NCBI GenBank assembly: GCA_003649665.1
Contig: QMSL01000037.1
Span: 1-10,345, forward strand
Direction of reading: 5' to 3'
From: Thermoprotei archaeon
Lineage (GTDB): Archaea > Thermoproteota > Thermoprotei > QMSL01 > B3-G16
DNA length: 10,345 nucleotides
Of this stretch, positions 1 to 6,220 are shown one piece after another; the first letter of the stretch is position 1, and every line of letters begins with the position of its first letter. Position numbers and translations under genes: made by a program. The notes beneath the pieces were generated by a model. It made no database searches. It saw nothing but the letters and a program-made list of their open reading frames with translations, and was not told the origin of the DNA.

Positions 1-408
1 TGCAATCGCACACCCTGCCCTATCATATAATGTCCTTATGCCAGAGATCATGACCACATGAACTCCATCCCTTCTCATCTTCTCAAGTGCATCCTTAACT
101 AAACGTGTTGCAAATCCCCTTCCCCTATATTCTGGATGAGTACATACTGAGCCTATCATGCCTATCTTAATGAGGCATCCACATATGCTAGCCATGCATT
201 CAAAAATTCCTACATGTGATACTACTCTTCCATTAACCTTTATTATCCTAAGGTTATCTATGTTCCCTTCGTTGAAGAGAAGTGGGAATTCCTCTTGCAT
301 GGTAGGCCTCATGCCTCTACTGGTTCTGAATACCAAGTTGACTAGATTAATTATCTCCTCTAGTTCTTCCTTTTTCGCTCCCCTAGGACCTTCAATGTGC
401 TCGCTCAC
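1..408 (-). CDS. GNAT-family N-acetyltransferase, N-terminal part (3' end outside window)
   Basis: This is an open frame of 136 codons reading leftward off the window edge, so the C-terminus is missing. It carries the acetyl-CoA binding signature of the GNAT fold at about residues 84-102: a strand ending in GMIGSVCTHPEYRGRGFATR, where R-G-R-G-F binds the cofactor pyrophosphate. The N-terminal part (EELEEIINLVNLVFR) resembles the first helix of Eis-like GNAT proteins. The acyl acceptor cannot be told. I chose the GTG at 406-408 because no in-frame ATG or TTG exists between the upstream stop and this codon. The next in-frame candidate, a TTG, would be about 25 residues in. A TATA-like stretch at 424-431 lies only about 19 bases upstream, closer than usual for a leaderless transcript, so the start is uncertain. 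It is divergent from the nucleoside phosphorylase gene. Family assignment is firm; substrate is unknown. Confidence 0.8.
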   Translation of the reverse strand, partial: MSEHIEGPRGAKKEELEEIINLVNLVFRTSRGMRPTMQEEFPLLFNEGNIDNLRIIKVNGRVVSHVGIFECMASICGCLIKIGMIGSVCTHPEYRGRGFATRLVKDALEKMRRDGVHVVMISGIRTLYDRAGCAIA

Positions 409-423
409 GATATCATGTCTCCA

Positions 424-431
424 TTATATAA
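424..431 (-). promoter_or_regulatory. TATA-like box, candidate promoter of the leftward GNAT gene
   Basis: An AT-only stretch (TTATATAA, the same on both strands) lies in the 68-base divergent intergenic region. Its centre is about 19 bases before the proposed GTG start at 408. Archaeal TATA boxes usually sit about 25 bases before the transcription start, so either the GTG is not the exact start or this is not the functional box. Confidence 0.3.
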
Positions 432-448
432 TGTGTTTTCTCGTTAAT

Positions 449-455
449 CTTTTAA
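449..455 (+). promoter_or_regulatory. TATA-like box, candidate promoter of the nucleoside phosphorylase
   Basis: CTTTTAA is centred about 25 bases upstream of the ATG at 477, the spacing expected when an archaeal transcript starts at or next to the start codon. No Shine-Dalgarno-like sequence precedes that ATG, which agrees with a leaderless mRNA. The call rests on position and composition only. Confidence 0.45.
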
Positions 456-476
456 CCTTTTAGCTTGTAGATTTTT

Positions 477-1214
477 ATGGTGAGGTTATTGTGTCCCTTA
501 CATATTCGTGCTCGACCTGAAGATATAGCACCTCGTATAATTATAGCAGGCGATCCTGCAAGGGTTAGACAAGTTGCCGATATTCTTGAGAATGCTAAGT
601 TAGTTAATAGGAATCGTGATCTTCTTGTATATACTGGCGAATACAAGGGTATTCCTATTAGCGTCGCAGTACATGGAATAGGAGCTCCGTCTTTGGCAAT
701 AGTCCTAGAAGAGCTAATAATGCTTGGTGCTAAGGCAATAGTCCGTCTCGGGACGGCTGGTGCTTTAGTTGAAGATCTCCATATTGGCGATGTAGTCATA
801 CCAACTGGTGCATCATATACCGTCGGCGGTACATTAGGTATGTACGTTCCTGAACCTATCGCACTAGCCTGTGTTCCAGATTTCAACCTCCTCTGCAAAC
901 TGGTAGACGAGATGGACAAGCATGAAATGCGCTATAAAGTAGGCCCAGTCTTCAGTAGTGACGCATTTTACGCTGAAGATCCGAAGTTCGCTAAAAAATG
1001 GGCAGAACGAGGCTATTTAGCAGTTGAGATGGAGTGTGCCACTCTATTTGCATTGGGCTTGATGAGAAAAGTACACTGCGCTGCGACATTGATAATAAGC
1101 GATAGCCTTGTTCTTAAAGAGGAGAAGGAACTTAAAACTGCGGAGGAACTAAGGGAATACGTAGATAAAGTAGCCCGTGTTATTCTAAATGCTCTCATAA
1201 AGTTTAAAGTTTAA
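477..1214 (+). CDS. 5'-methylthioadenosine / purine nucleoside phosphorylase (PNP/UDP family)
   Basis: The 245-residue protein belongs to the hexameric PNP/uridine phosphorylase family, which cleaves nucleosides with phosphate to give a free base and (methylthio)ribose 1-phosphate. Visible family motifs are PLHI near the N-terminus (a conserved His that reaches the neighbouring active site), AGDPARV at 24-30 (phosphate loop), VHGIGAPS at 65-72, VRLGTAGAL at 89-97 (phosphate-binding Arg90), SSDAFYAED at 160-168, and VEMECATLFAL at 183-193, whose Glu-Met-Glu contacts the ribose. Asp209 in ISDS is the likely base-contacting acid. From memory, these stretches closely match the Sulfolobus solfataricus MTA phosphorylase. 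That favours 5'-methylthioadenosine salvage, although the archaeal enzymes also take adenosine, guanosine and inosine. Length is normal (about 236 in Sulfolobus). The ATG at 477 has a well-placed TATA-like box; a TTG at 489 is an alternative. The glycosidase gene follows after 28 bases. Family is certain; exact substrate preference is inferred. Confidence 0.93.
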   Translation: MVRLLCPLHIRARPEDIAPRIIIAGDPARVRQVADILENAKLVNRNRDLLVYTGEYKGIPISVAVHGIGAPSLAIVLEELIMLGAKAIVRLGTAGALVEDLHIGDVVIPTGASYTVGGTLGMYVPEPIALACVPDFNLLCKLVDEMDKHEMRYKVGPVFSSDAFYAEDPKFAKKWAERGYLAVEMECATLFALGLMRKVHCAATLIISDSLVLKEEKELKTAEELREYVDKVARVILNALIKFKV

Positions 1215-1242
1215 GATAACTTGATGATTTAACGACAGGGTT

Positions 1243-2595
1243 ATGAGTATGAGAAAGCTTAAGGTTTATACCCTCACGGTCGTACTTATAATAGCGTCTC
1301 TGGTGATATTCCTCATGTCACGTCCTAGTGAGACTGAATATGACGAGTATGGTGGTTGGAAGAAATTACGCGGAACTAAAACTGGCTTCTTTCATGTGGA
1401 GGAGATAAACGGTATATGGTGGCTGGTCGATCCTGAGGGATATGTATTCATATCTAAGGGAGTGAATCACATCAATTACTATGGGGATTATTGTCCTAAA
1501 TTAGGCTATTCTCCATATAATAGGAACGTACAGGCTAGATATGGCAATATCCGTAATTGGGCATATGTAACCATATTAAGACTTAAGACCTGGGGATTTA
1601 ACACGATAGGAGCGTGGTCATCTCCAGAGCTATATGGTAAATTACCCTACACTATAATACTAGATATAGCTGCAAGTTATGGAGCAAATTGGCTTACCGG
1701 TGAAGTTCCAGACATATTCTCAGATCAATTCGAAAAACATGCGAAAAGTCGTGCAATGGCCATGTGTTACCTAAGAAGAGATGATCCTTATTTAATAGGC
1801 TACTTTACAGATAACGAACTACGATGGGGCCCTGATTGGAGGTCATCAAAGCATCTGCTCGATGACTTCATGAATTTACCCCCCTCCTCGCCTGGTAAAA
1901 GAGTAGCAGTTGAAGTTCTTAGAGAGGTATTCAATAATAATATATCTGCTCTAAATGAACTCATGAAAGCGAACTTCTCAAGCTTCGAGGATCTACTTTA
2001 TTATGTAGGTGATTTACCTGAAGGAGATATGTTCTCTAAGGCACGAAGCGTTTTCTTAAGGAAATATGCGGAGCGCTACTTCAGCGTATGTTATAAGGTA
2101 ATAAAAGAGGCTGATCCAAATCATTTAATACTCGGTTGTAGGTTTGCAGGATATGCACCAAGGGAAGTGCTTGAGGTAATGAAAGACTACGTAGATGTAA
2201 TCTCCATAAACTACTACGGTCTTGAAGCCCCTATAAATCTACTTAAATACATATACTCTATAACCAAGAAGCCAATAATGATCACGGAGTTCTCCTTCAA
2301 GGCAATGGACTCAGGTCTCCCTAATACTAAGGGAGCTGGTATAGCACTTCCCACTCAAAAGGAGAGGGCTGAGTACTGTAAGAGGTATGTTACCTCTATA
2401 CTTAAACTCCCCTTCGTTATAGGTTATCACTGGTTTCAATACATGGATCAGCCAAAGGAAGGTAGGTTCGACGGCGAAAACAGTAACTTCGGTTTAGTAA
2501 AGATAAACGATGAGCCATGGGATTTATTAGTGAAGTATTTTAAAGAAATTAATAGAAGCGCTGAAAGAATACATCTAGAATCAACGTACGCTTAA
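1243..2595 (+). CDS. Membrane-anchored clan GH-A glycoside hydrolase, agarase-like
   Basis: The protein has 450 residues. Residues 8-25 form one hydrophobic segment after a basic start (MSMRKLK), with no lipobox Cys. This is a signal peptide or signal anchor that would place the rest outside the membrane. The mature part opens with GFFHVEEINGIWWLVDPEGY (48-67) and then FISKGVN. This entry motif is seen in proteins annotated as beta-agarase or GH5-like TIM barrels. GYFTDNE at 186-192 supplies the Asn-Glu pair typical of clan GH-A, making Glu192 the predicted acid/base. ITEFSF at 347-352 supplies the predicted nucleophile Glu349. GYHWFQYMDQP at 394-404 matches the aromatic floor near strand 8. 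Both catalytic acids are present, so a retaining beta-glycosidase is likely. The polysaccharide substrate cannot be read from the sequence, and 'agarase' should be taken as a family label only. A second ATG at 1249 is an alternative start. The gene lies between the phosphorylase and the SRP RNA. Confidence 0.82.
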   Translation: MSMRKLKVYTLTVVLIIASLVIFLMSRPSETEYDEYGGWKKLRGTKTGFFHVEEINGIWWLVDPEGYVFISKGVNHINYYGDYCPKLGYSPYNRNVQARYGNIRNWAYVTILRLKTWGFNTIGAWSSPELYGKLPYTIILDIAASYGANWLTGEVPDIFSDQFEKHAKSRAMAMCYLRRDDPYLIGYFTDNELRWGPDWRSSKHLLDDFMNLPPSSPGKRVAVEVLREVFNNNISALNELMKANFSSFEDLLYYVGDLPEGDMFSKARSVFLRKYAERYFSVCYKVIKEADPNHLILGCRFAGYAPREVLEVMKDYVDVISINYYGLEAPINLLKYIYSITKKPIMITEFSFKAMDSGLPNTKGAGIALPTQKERAEYCKRYVTSILKLPFVIGYHWFQYMDQPKEGRFDGENSNFGLVKINDEPWDLLVKYFKEINRSAERIHLESTYA

Positions 2596-2597
2596 GT
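2590..2597 (+). promoter_or_regulatory. Candidate TATA box for the SRP RNA
   Basis: GCTTAAGT, overlapping the stop codon of the glycosidase gene, is centred about 22 bases before the first base of the closing helix of the SRP RNA at 2616. A second AT-rich stretch at 2606-2612 would put the transcription start inside helix 1 and is therefore less likely. Placement only; not independently supported. Confidence 0.25.
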
Positions 2598-2615
2598 CAT
2601 AAACCAAATATATGA

Positions 2616-2966
2616 GCCGAATGGTAGCGGGAGGCCCGGGGGGCTAGCCCTCCCCTGCCCCGACCATGCTGGGTCGGGGTCCGCAAATGGGCTAATGGCG
2701 GGGGCCGCAACTCCCGAGGAAGGTAGTCCGAAGCGTGCAGGGTCCACCTTCCTGCCTATGACTCTCCGTCCCATGGGGTCACCGTAGGCCGATAGGCCTT
2801 CCGGAAGGAAGGCCGAATCGGCCTCACCGGCCGAACCGGGTTAGGCCCGGAAGGGAGCGGCCCTAAGGCCGGGCGGTGGCGTTCATGGGGGCACGGAGAG
2901 GAGGTCAGGAAGGTGGTAGCCCTGCACGTGTAGGCTACCGACCTCGGGGGGTTGCCGCTACCCGGC
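2616..2966 (+). ncRNA. ffs: Signal recognition particle 7S RNA (archaeal SRP RNA)
   Basis: This GC-rich stretch folds into the archaeal SRP RNA. Helix 8 (about 2840-2866) carries the family signature, with the GGAA tetraloop at 2849-2852 and the AGC/GGCCCTAA asymmetric-loop strand that binds the SRP54 M domain. Helix 6 is an uninterrupted stem, 2795-2802 with 2807-2814, closed by a GGAA (GNAR) loop for SRP19 and extended by 2788-2793 with 2817-2822. Helix 5 is long, with consecutive pairings 2709-2719/2942-2953, 2733-2742/2920-2929, 2744-2754/2906-2916 and 2762-2769/2893-2900. An Alu-domain hairpin pairs 2658-2665 with 2672-2679. The ends close in archaeal helix 1: 2616-2619 with 2963-2966, then 2623-2630 with 2955-2962. 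The RNA guides ribosomes making secreted or membrane proteins to the translocon. At about 351 bases it is somewhat longer than the usual 300-320. The ends are inferred from helix 1 and may differ by several bases. No oligo-T terminator is obvious. Confidence 0.95.
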
Positions 2967-2973
2967 AGATAGC

Positions 2974-3813
2974 TTATTTCACCAACTTAGCAGATATCAG
3001 TACCCTGCACTCCTCACAAACTTCACTGATTGTAGGTCTACCGCATTTTATGCATACGTTCATTACTTCTTCGTTTATCCTCATTAACCTCTCTACATTA
3101 TTTAAGTAGCTATATAAGATTCCTGGATATCTTTCCTCGAAGTAATCTAACCATTTAACAACATATTCTTTGATTGGCATTTTTTGCTCCTTATACTTAA
3201 TTCCTCTCACCTTAAGGTATTCCTTAATAGTATTGTTCAATATGTTGATCATAGGCAATGTCACACGTATAACATCTCTCCTCTCAACCTTGGCGCTAAG
3301 CGGCATATCAAGAAGCGGTATATGCCCATATATCATTCTCTCGAATACTAAGTAACCTTCTAAATTCGCATTAAGTGGTAACGCTATCTTTGTTGCTCCT
3401 ATCTCCTTCGCTATCTCCTGTAGTTTTATTAATAGGAAGGCTAGAGTTAAACTTCCCAATGGTAAGTTATATTCTTCCGCAATTCTCTCCAACTCCTTAA
3501 TGTCGATCTTAATTCTCTCCCCTACGTCAATTACTTCAACGTCGTAGTTGTGAACTATGCTCGAAAGCATTTTTTCATTGAGACTGCACAGCGTAAGTTT
3601 TGACTTGGGGAACTCTTTCTCTATTTTTACCATTTGATCTGCAAGCACAAGACCATGAGGTAATGGGTAAACGCATAGTAATATGTGATCTATCGGAGTA
3701 AACATATGGAAGCGAGAGATTGCTCTCCTTATTTTCCTCTCAACTTCTTCTATTATGGCAGTACTACGTCTCACCTCTACATTACTAGTATTATAGTCTC
3801 TCGTACCTTTCAT
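2974..3813 (-). CDS. Degenerate TtuA/Ncs6-like PP-loop protein with C-terminal zinc motif
   Basis: The predicted protein has 279 residues. Its C-terminus, CIKCGRPTISEVCEEC (254-269), is the four-Cys zinc motif that ends TtuA/Ncs6-type tRNA 2-thiolation enzymes. The preceding layout (an RVTLP segment at about 183-187, then a KWLDYFEERYPGILYSYLNNVERL helix region) also follows that family. The region aligning with the PP-loop (ILLCVYPLPHGLVLAD, 44-59) lacks the SGGxDS nucleotide-binding motif. The segment expected to read ATGHNxDD is IALPLNANLEG (143-153). The N-terminal zinc finger and the central catalytic or iron-sulfur cysteines are also absent; only Cys47 and Cys76 lie outside the zinc motif. 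It is therefore probably not a working thiolase. It may instead be a structural or regulatory paralogue. I chose the ATG at 3813. A longer frame continues upstream, but it would overlap the divergent gene at 3863. Its stop lies 7 bases from the SRP RNA 3' end, tail-to-tail. The homology call is by motif and layout, not alignment. Confidence 0.68.
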   Translation of the reverse strand: MKGTRDYNTSNVEVRRSTAIIEEVERKIRRAISRFHMFTPIDHILLCVYPLPHGLVLADQMVKIEKEFPKSKLTLCSLNEKMLSSIVHNYDVEVIDVGERIKIDIKELERIAEEYNLPLGSLTLAFLLIKLQEIAKEIGATKIALPLNANLEGYLVFERMIYGHIPLLDMPLSAKVERRDVIRVTLPMINILNNTIKEYLKVRGIKYKEQKMPIKEYVVKWLDYFEERYPGILYSYLNNVERLMRINEEVMNVCIKCGRPTISEVCEECRVLISAKLVK

Positions 3814-3841
3814 GTTTTCGATAACCTTTTCAATAAGAAGT

Positions 3842-3849
3842 TCTAAATA
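3842..3849. promoter_or_regulatory. AT-rich TATA-like element between two divergent genes
   Basis: TCTAAATA lies in the 49-base gap between the leftward PP-loop-like gene (start 3813) and the rightward nucleotidyltransferase gene (start 3863). It is about 32 bases from the former and about 18 from the latter, so the spacing fits the leftward gene better. No Shine-Dalgarno match is evident before either start. Confidence 0.25.
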
Positions 3850-3862
3850 AGAATTCTTAGAG

Positions 3863-4582
3863 ATGAGAATAAAGAAGCCTATTAAGAGAAGTGAGATCCG
3901 CTCTGTCATATATACTGAGGAGCGATGGAAGTTACTTAAGGAGTTAAGAGAGAAGGCAATATCGATCATGTCTATACTTGAGAAAGAGCAAATTCCCTGT
4001 ATAGTACATGGAAGTGTCGCTCGTGGTGACGTTAATCCTGATAGCGATATAGATATATTCATACCGCTACTAGTTCCACCATACAAGGTAGAACTCTCCT
4101 TAGAACGACACGGTCTTGAGCCAATTAAGAGGGAGATTGTACAAGCGACGCCATGGCATGTCATAAAGGCTCACATATATCTAGATGAGCAGACCGTAAT
4201 AACGTTCCCATTAACTCACATGACGCGTATCGAGCGTGAATTTTATAAATTCGGTGGCGAATTAACGCTTGAAGAGCTTAAGCAAGGAAAAAGAGTTCCT
4301 GGAGTAGATAAGAGGCTCATGCTAATATACCCTAGGCCTTATGGTCATGATGAGTATTCCATAATAGGAATGGAGAGCGAAGTAGCAAGAATCCTTGGTG
4401 TCTCTCTTGATATAGTTAGGGAAAGGGAATACGTTCTATTGAGAAGGGATGAGATAGGTCGAACTGGAGTCTTCATAAGAAGAGAATTAGCTCCTAATGA
4501 GTCATTTGAAAGCGTGCTTGAGGAGCTCTCCAGAAAGCACGTATTAGTCAGGAAGAAGCTTAGAGAACTGGGCCTTGTATAG
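3863..4582 (+). CDS. Predicted nucleotidyltransferase (DNA polymerase beta superfamily)
   Basis: The 239-residue protein has the nucleotidyltransferase signature HGSVARGDVNPDSDIDIFI (49-67). Gly50-Ser51 form the start of the nucleotide-binding turn, and Asp62 and Asp64 are the two metal-binding acids. The third acid is probably on the following strand, with Asp108 in AHIYLDEQ as a candidate. A helical N-terminus (20-42) precedes the core. The C-terminal half (about 145-239) is not a recognisable tRNA-nucleotidyltransferase or antitoxin partner domain. The architecture matches a conserved archaeal family of predicted nucleotidyltransferases without an assigned substrate (I believe COG1665, from memory). 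No HEPN gene is adjacent, which argues against a MNT/HEPN toxin-antitoxin pair. It is divergent from the PP-loop-like gene and converges on pelA with a 20-base gap. Enzyme class is well supported; the transferred nucleotide and acceptor are unknown. Confidence 0.85.
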   Translation: MRIKKPIKRSEIRSVIYTEERWKLLKELREKAISIMSILEKEQIPCIVHGSVARGDVNPDSDIDIFIPLLVPPYKVELSLERHGLEPIKREIVQATPWHVIKAHIYLDEQTVITFPLTHMTRIEREFYKFGGELTLEELKQGKRVPGVDKRLMLIYPRPYGHDEYSIIGMESEVARILGVSLDIVREREYVLLRRDEIGRTGVFIRRELAPNESFESVLEELSRKHVLVRKKLRELGLV

Positions 4583-4602
4583 CATGAAGCTTAGTTGTAA
4601 CT

Positions 4603-5676
4603 CTATTTTTGGATGGGATATCTTAGCTGAGCTACTATCCCTCCTAGGCTTTGAAGAGTTTGATATAACTCGAAGTCTTTACTCATTATCAATACCCTTC
4701 CTCCTCTCTTCTCTACGGCATCAACTATTTCCACTATCTCTGCATATCGTGAGGGATCTCTAAATAATGTCTCAGCAATTACTAACTTGTCTACTGCGCC
4801 CATTGCTGCTGCTATACGTACGTCGTCAATACCATATGCTATCCTTTCATCATTCTTACTAAGTCTTCTTAGCACTTCCTCTATGACTCCTTGAGCTTCT
4901 ATTGCTTCAAAATGTGCTATAACCTTTCTCTCCACGCCTCTTCGAAGGACTTCATAAACTCCACTTATGTCACTTGATGTTGCATCTTCTATTACTATAT
5001 TTATCCTATCCATCTCTTCCTTAAGTCTCTCCGCTAATTCCTTCTTGGCCATTCCCGGTCCCGCTACAACGATTGTATCAACCTTCTCCTTCTCACAGAT
5101 TCTCTTTATTGAACTAATTACATCATTTACGAATCTAGCTATATACGCTCTTCTACTTGATGGCTCAGCTCTCTTTCCTGGTATGTTCTGGCTTATAGTC
5201 ATAATTTCATGTACTCCACGTGAAGTAAGCATAGCAATAGTTGCCTCACCATAGTCAATGGCTACTATAAGTATTGTCCTCTTTCTCTCCTTACGTGCCC
5301 TTTCCAATCTTCTTAACTCGAATTCCGTTATCTTTTTCTTCTCTATTGTCACCTCGGTTCCTGGCCTTAACGTTAATGAGTGATGTTTGCCTTCTACATG
5401 AAGCCATTCCGGCGCCTCTATTATCTTGCCTCTTACTCTAAGTCCTCCTCTAAAAGTATCAATTTCAATGTCCTCAACCTCTACTGTTAATGTTACTTTT
5501 ACCTTCTCTCCTCTAACCTTTCTTCCACTCCCTGTCTCATACTTTACCTGACGTAAAGTCCACGAAGTAACTAGATCTCCCGGTCTTATGATAAGGCTAA
5601 GGAGATATATATCATCGAAATCCTCTGGGACTAGCTTTATGATGCGTTTTTTCACGTCAAGTTTAATTATCTTCAT
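4603..5676 (-). CDS. pelA: Pelota/Dom34, mRNA surveillance and ribosome rescue factor
   Basis: The 357-residue protein has the usual archaeal Pelota length and three-domain order. An Lsm-like N-terminal domain (1 to about 128) includes KYETGSGRKVRGEK and a central EAPEWLHVEGKHHSLTLRPG segment. The eRF1-like middle domain (about 133-256) includes VAIDYGEATIAML, the IPGKR loop (165-169) and VVAGPGMAKKELA. The C-terminal eRF1-like domain (about 258-356) includes YGIDDVRIAAAMGAVDKLVI. The middle domain has no GGQ tripeptide, as expected for Pelota, so it splits stalled ribosomes with ABCE1 (partner EF-1A/aEF1-alpha) rather than hydrolysing peptidyl-tRNA. ATSSDISGVYEVLRRG (232-247) is a further conserved stretch. 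An AGGTG ribosome-binding match lies 5 bases before the ATG. It is divergent from the RimI-like gene (49-base gap) and convergent with the nucleotidyltransferase gene. Confidence 0.96.
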   Translation of the reverse strand: MKIIKLDVKKRIIKLVPEDFDDIYLLSLIIRPGDLVTSWTLRQVKYETGSGRKVRGEKVKVTLTVEVEDIEIDTFRGGLRVRGKIIEAPEWLHVEGKHHSLTLRPGTEVTIEKKKITEFELRRLERARKERKRTILIVAIDYGEATIAMLTSRGVHEIMTISQNIPGKRAEPSSRRAYIARFVNDVISSIKRICEKEKVDTIVVAGPGMAKKELAERLKEEMDRINIVIEDATSSDISGVYEVLRRGVERKVIAHFEAIEAQGVIEEVLRRLSKNDERIAYGIDDVRIAAAMGAVDKLVIAETLFRDPSRYAEIVEIVDAVEKRGGRVLIMSKDFELYQTLQSLGGIVAQLRYPIQK

Positions 5677-5681
5677 TTTAA

Positions 5682-5686
5682 CACCT
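5682..5686 (-). promoter_or_regulatory. Ribosome-binding site of pelA
   Basis: On the minus strand AGGTG, complementary to the CACCT of the archaeal 16S rRNA 3' end, lies 5 bases before the ATG at 5676. It fixes this start and implies a transcript with a short leader. Confidence 0.6.
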
Positions 5687-5725
5687 ATTCCTGTATAGTG
5701 AATCTTACGTTAAGGTAGGATATAT

Positions 5726-6220
5726 ATGCTGAGAAAGTGGCGCATTAATCAGAAAAAGGTAAGGACAAGAAAGGGTTTGGAGATAATATTAAGGCAGGTA
5801 ACAGCATCCGATATACCAGAAATATATCAAATAGAGAAACTCTCCTTTAAGGATCCATATCCTCCATCGCTTTTAGAAACGCTTGCCATATTAAGTAATG
5901 ATACCTTCATAGTGGCTGAATATGATAAACATGTAGTAGGCTACGTTATAGGAACACTTAGATGGGATGTAGTAGGTCATATAATAAATATAGCAATACA
6001 CCCCGACTTTAGAAGAAAGGGGATAGGAGAGGTGCTAATGAAAGAGGTTATGAAGGCATTAAAGAAAAAGGGCGCTACCATGTTTAGGCTTGAGGTAAGG
6101 ATCTCTAACATCCCGGCACAATGTCTATATGAGAAATTAGGCTTTCGTAAAGTGGGAGTAATACCCAATTACTACAGCGATGGTGAAGCATGTTATGTCA
6201 TGGTCAAGAGAGATCCTTAA
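5726..6220 (+). CDS. rimI: RimI/Ard1-type N-terminal protein acetyltransferase
   Basis: The 164-residue GNAT enzyme is of the kind that acetylates protein N-termini in archaea (homologue of ribosomal-protein acetyltransferase RimI and eukaryotic Naa10/Ard1). Seen: LRQVTASDIPEIYQIEKLSF (22-41) at the first strand and helix; INIAIHPDFRRKGIGEVLM, with the acetyl-CoA loop R-R-K-G-I-G; and RLEVRISNIPAQCLYEKLGF, with VGVIPNYYSDGEACYVM at the C-terminus. This ending is diagnostic of RimI/Ard1 rather than other GNATs. The Tyr-Tyr pair in PNYYSDGE matches residues that line the peptide site in this family. The ATG at 5726 gives a basic N-terminal extension of about 20 residues; the TTG at codon 18 would remove it. 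A purine-rich AAGGTAGGAT lies upstream of the ATG. It overlaps the next gene by 26 bases and is divergent from pelA. Confidence 0.9.
   Translation: MLRKWRINQKKVRTRKGLEIILRQVTASDIPEIYQIEKLSFKDPYPPSLLETLAILSNDTFIVAEYDKHVVGYVIGTLRWDVVGHIINIAIHPDFRRKGIGEVLMKEVMKALKKKGATMFRLEVRISNIPAQCLYEKLGFRKVGVIPNYYSDGEACYVMVKRDP
6182..6186 (+). promoter_or_regulatory. Ribosome-binding site of the radical SAM gene, inside rimI
   Basis: GGTGA matches the 16S rRNA 3' end and sits 8 bases before the ATG at 6195, within the last codons of the acetyltransferase gene. It favours 6195 over the upstream in-frame ATG at 6180 and over the TTG at 6237. Confidence 0.5.

Noticed and set aside
452..919. 155-codon minus-strand open frame
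   Set aside because: It lies opposite the well-supported nucleoside phosphorylase and has low-complexity Ser/Thr-rich composition with no family motif. It is a shadow frame.
1222..1340. TGATGA at 1222-1227 as a C box of a C/D guide RNA
   Set aside because: No CTGA D box occurs at the usual 50-70 base distance, and most of the span is coding sequence of the glycosidase.
2796..2867. Inverted repeats and repeated CCGGAAGG as a mobile-element or CRISPR-like repeat
   Set aside because: The two copies are the apical loops of SRP helices 6 and 8, which both end in GGAA tetraloops.
2592..3109. Short open frames on both strands across the GC-rich segment (2592-2774 minus, 2876-3109 plus)
   Set aside because: They overlap the SRP RNA, whose helices explain the sequence fully, and encode Pro/Gly/Arg-rich peptides without family features.
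3814..4164. N-terminal extension of the PP-loop-like gene up to an ATG at 4164
   Set aside because: It would overlap about 300 bases of the nucleotidyltransferase gene, including its catalytic-motif region. The extension has no resemblance to the TtuA N-terminal zinc finger.
3863..4582. Nucleotidyltransferase as the antitoxin of a MNT/HEPN toxin-antitoxin pair
   Set aside because: The protein is 239 residues, far longer than minimal MNT antitoxins, and no HEPN protein is adjacent.
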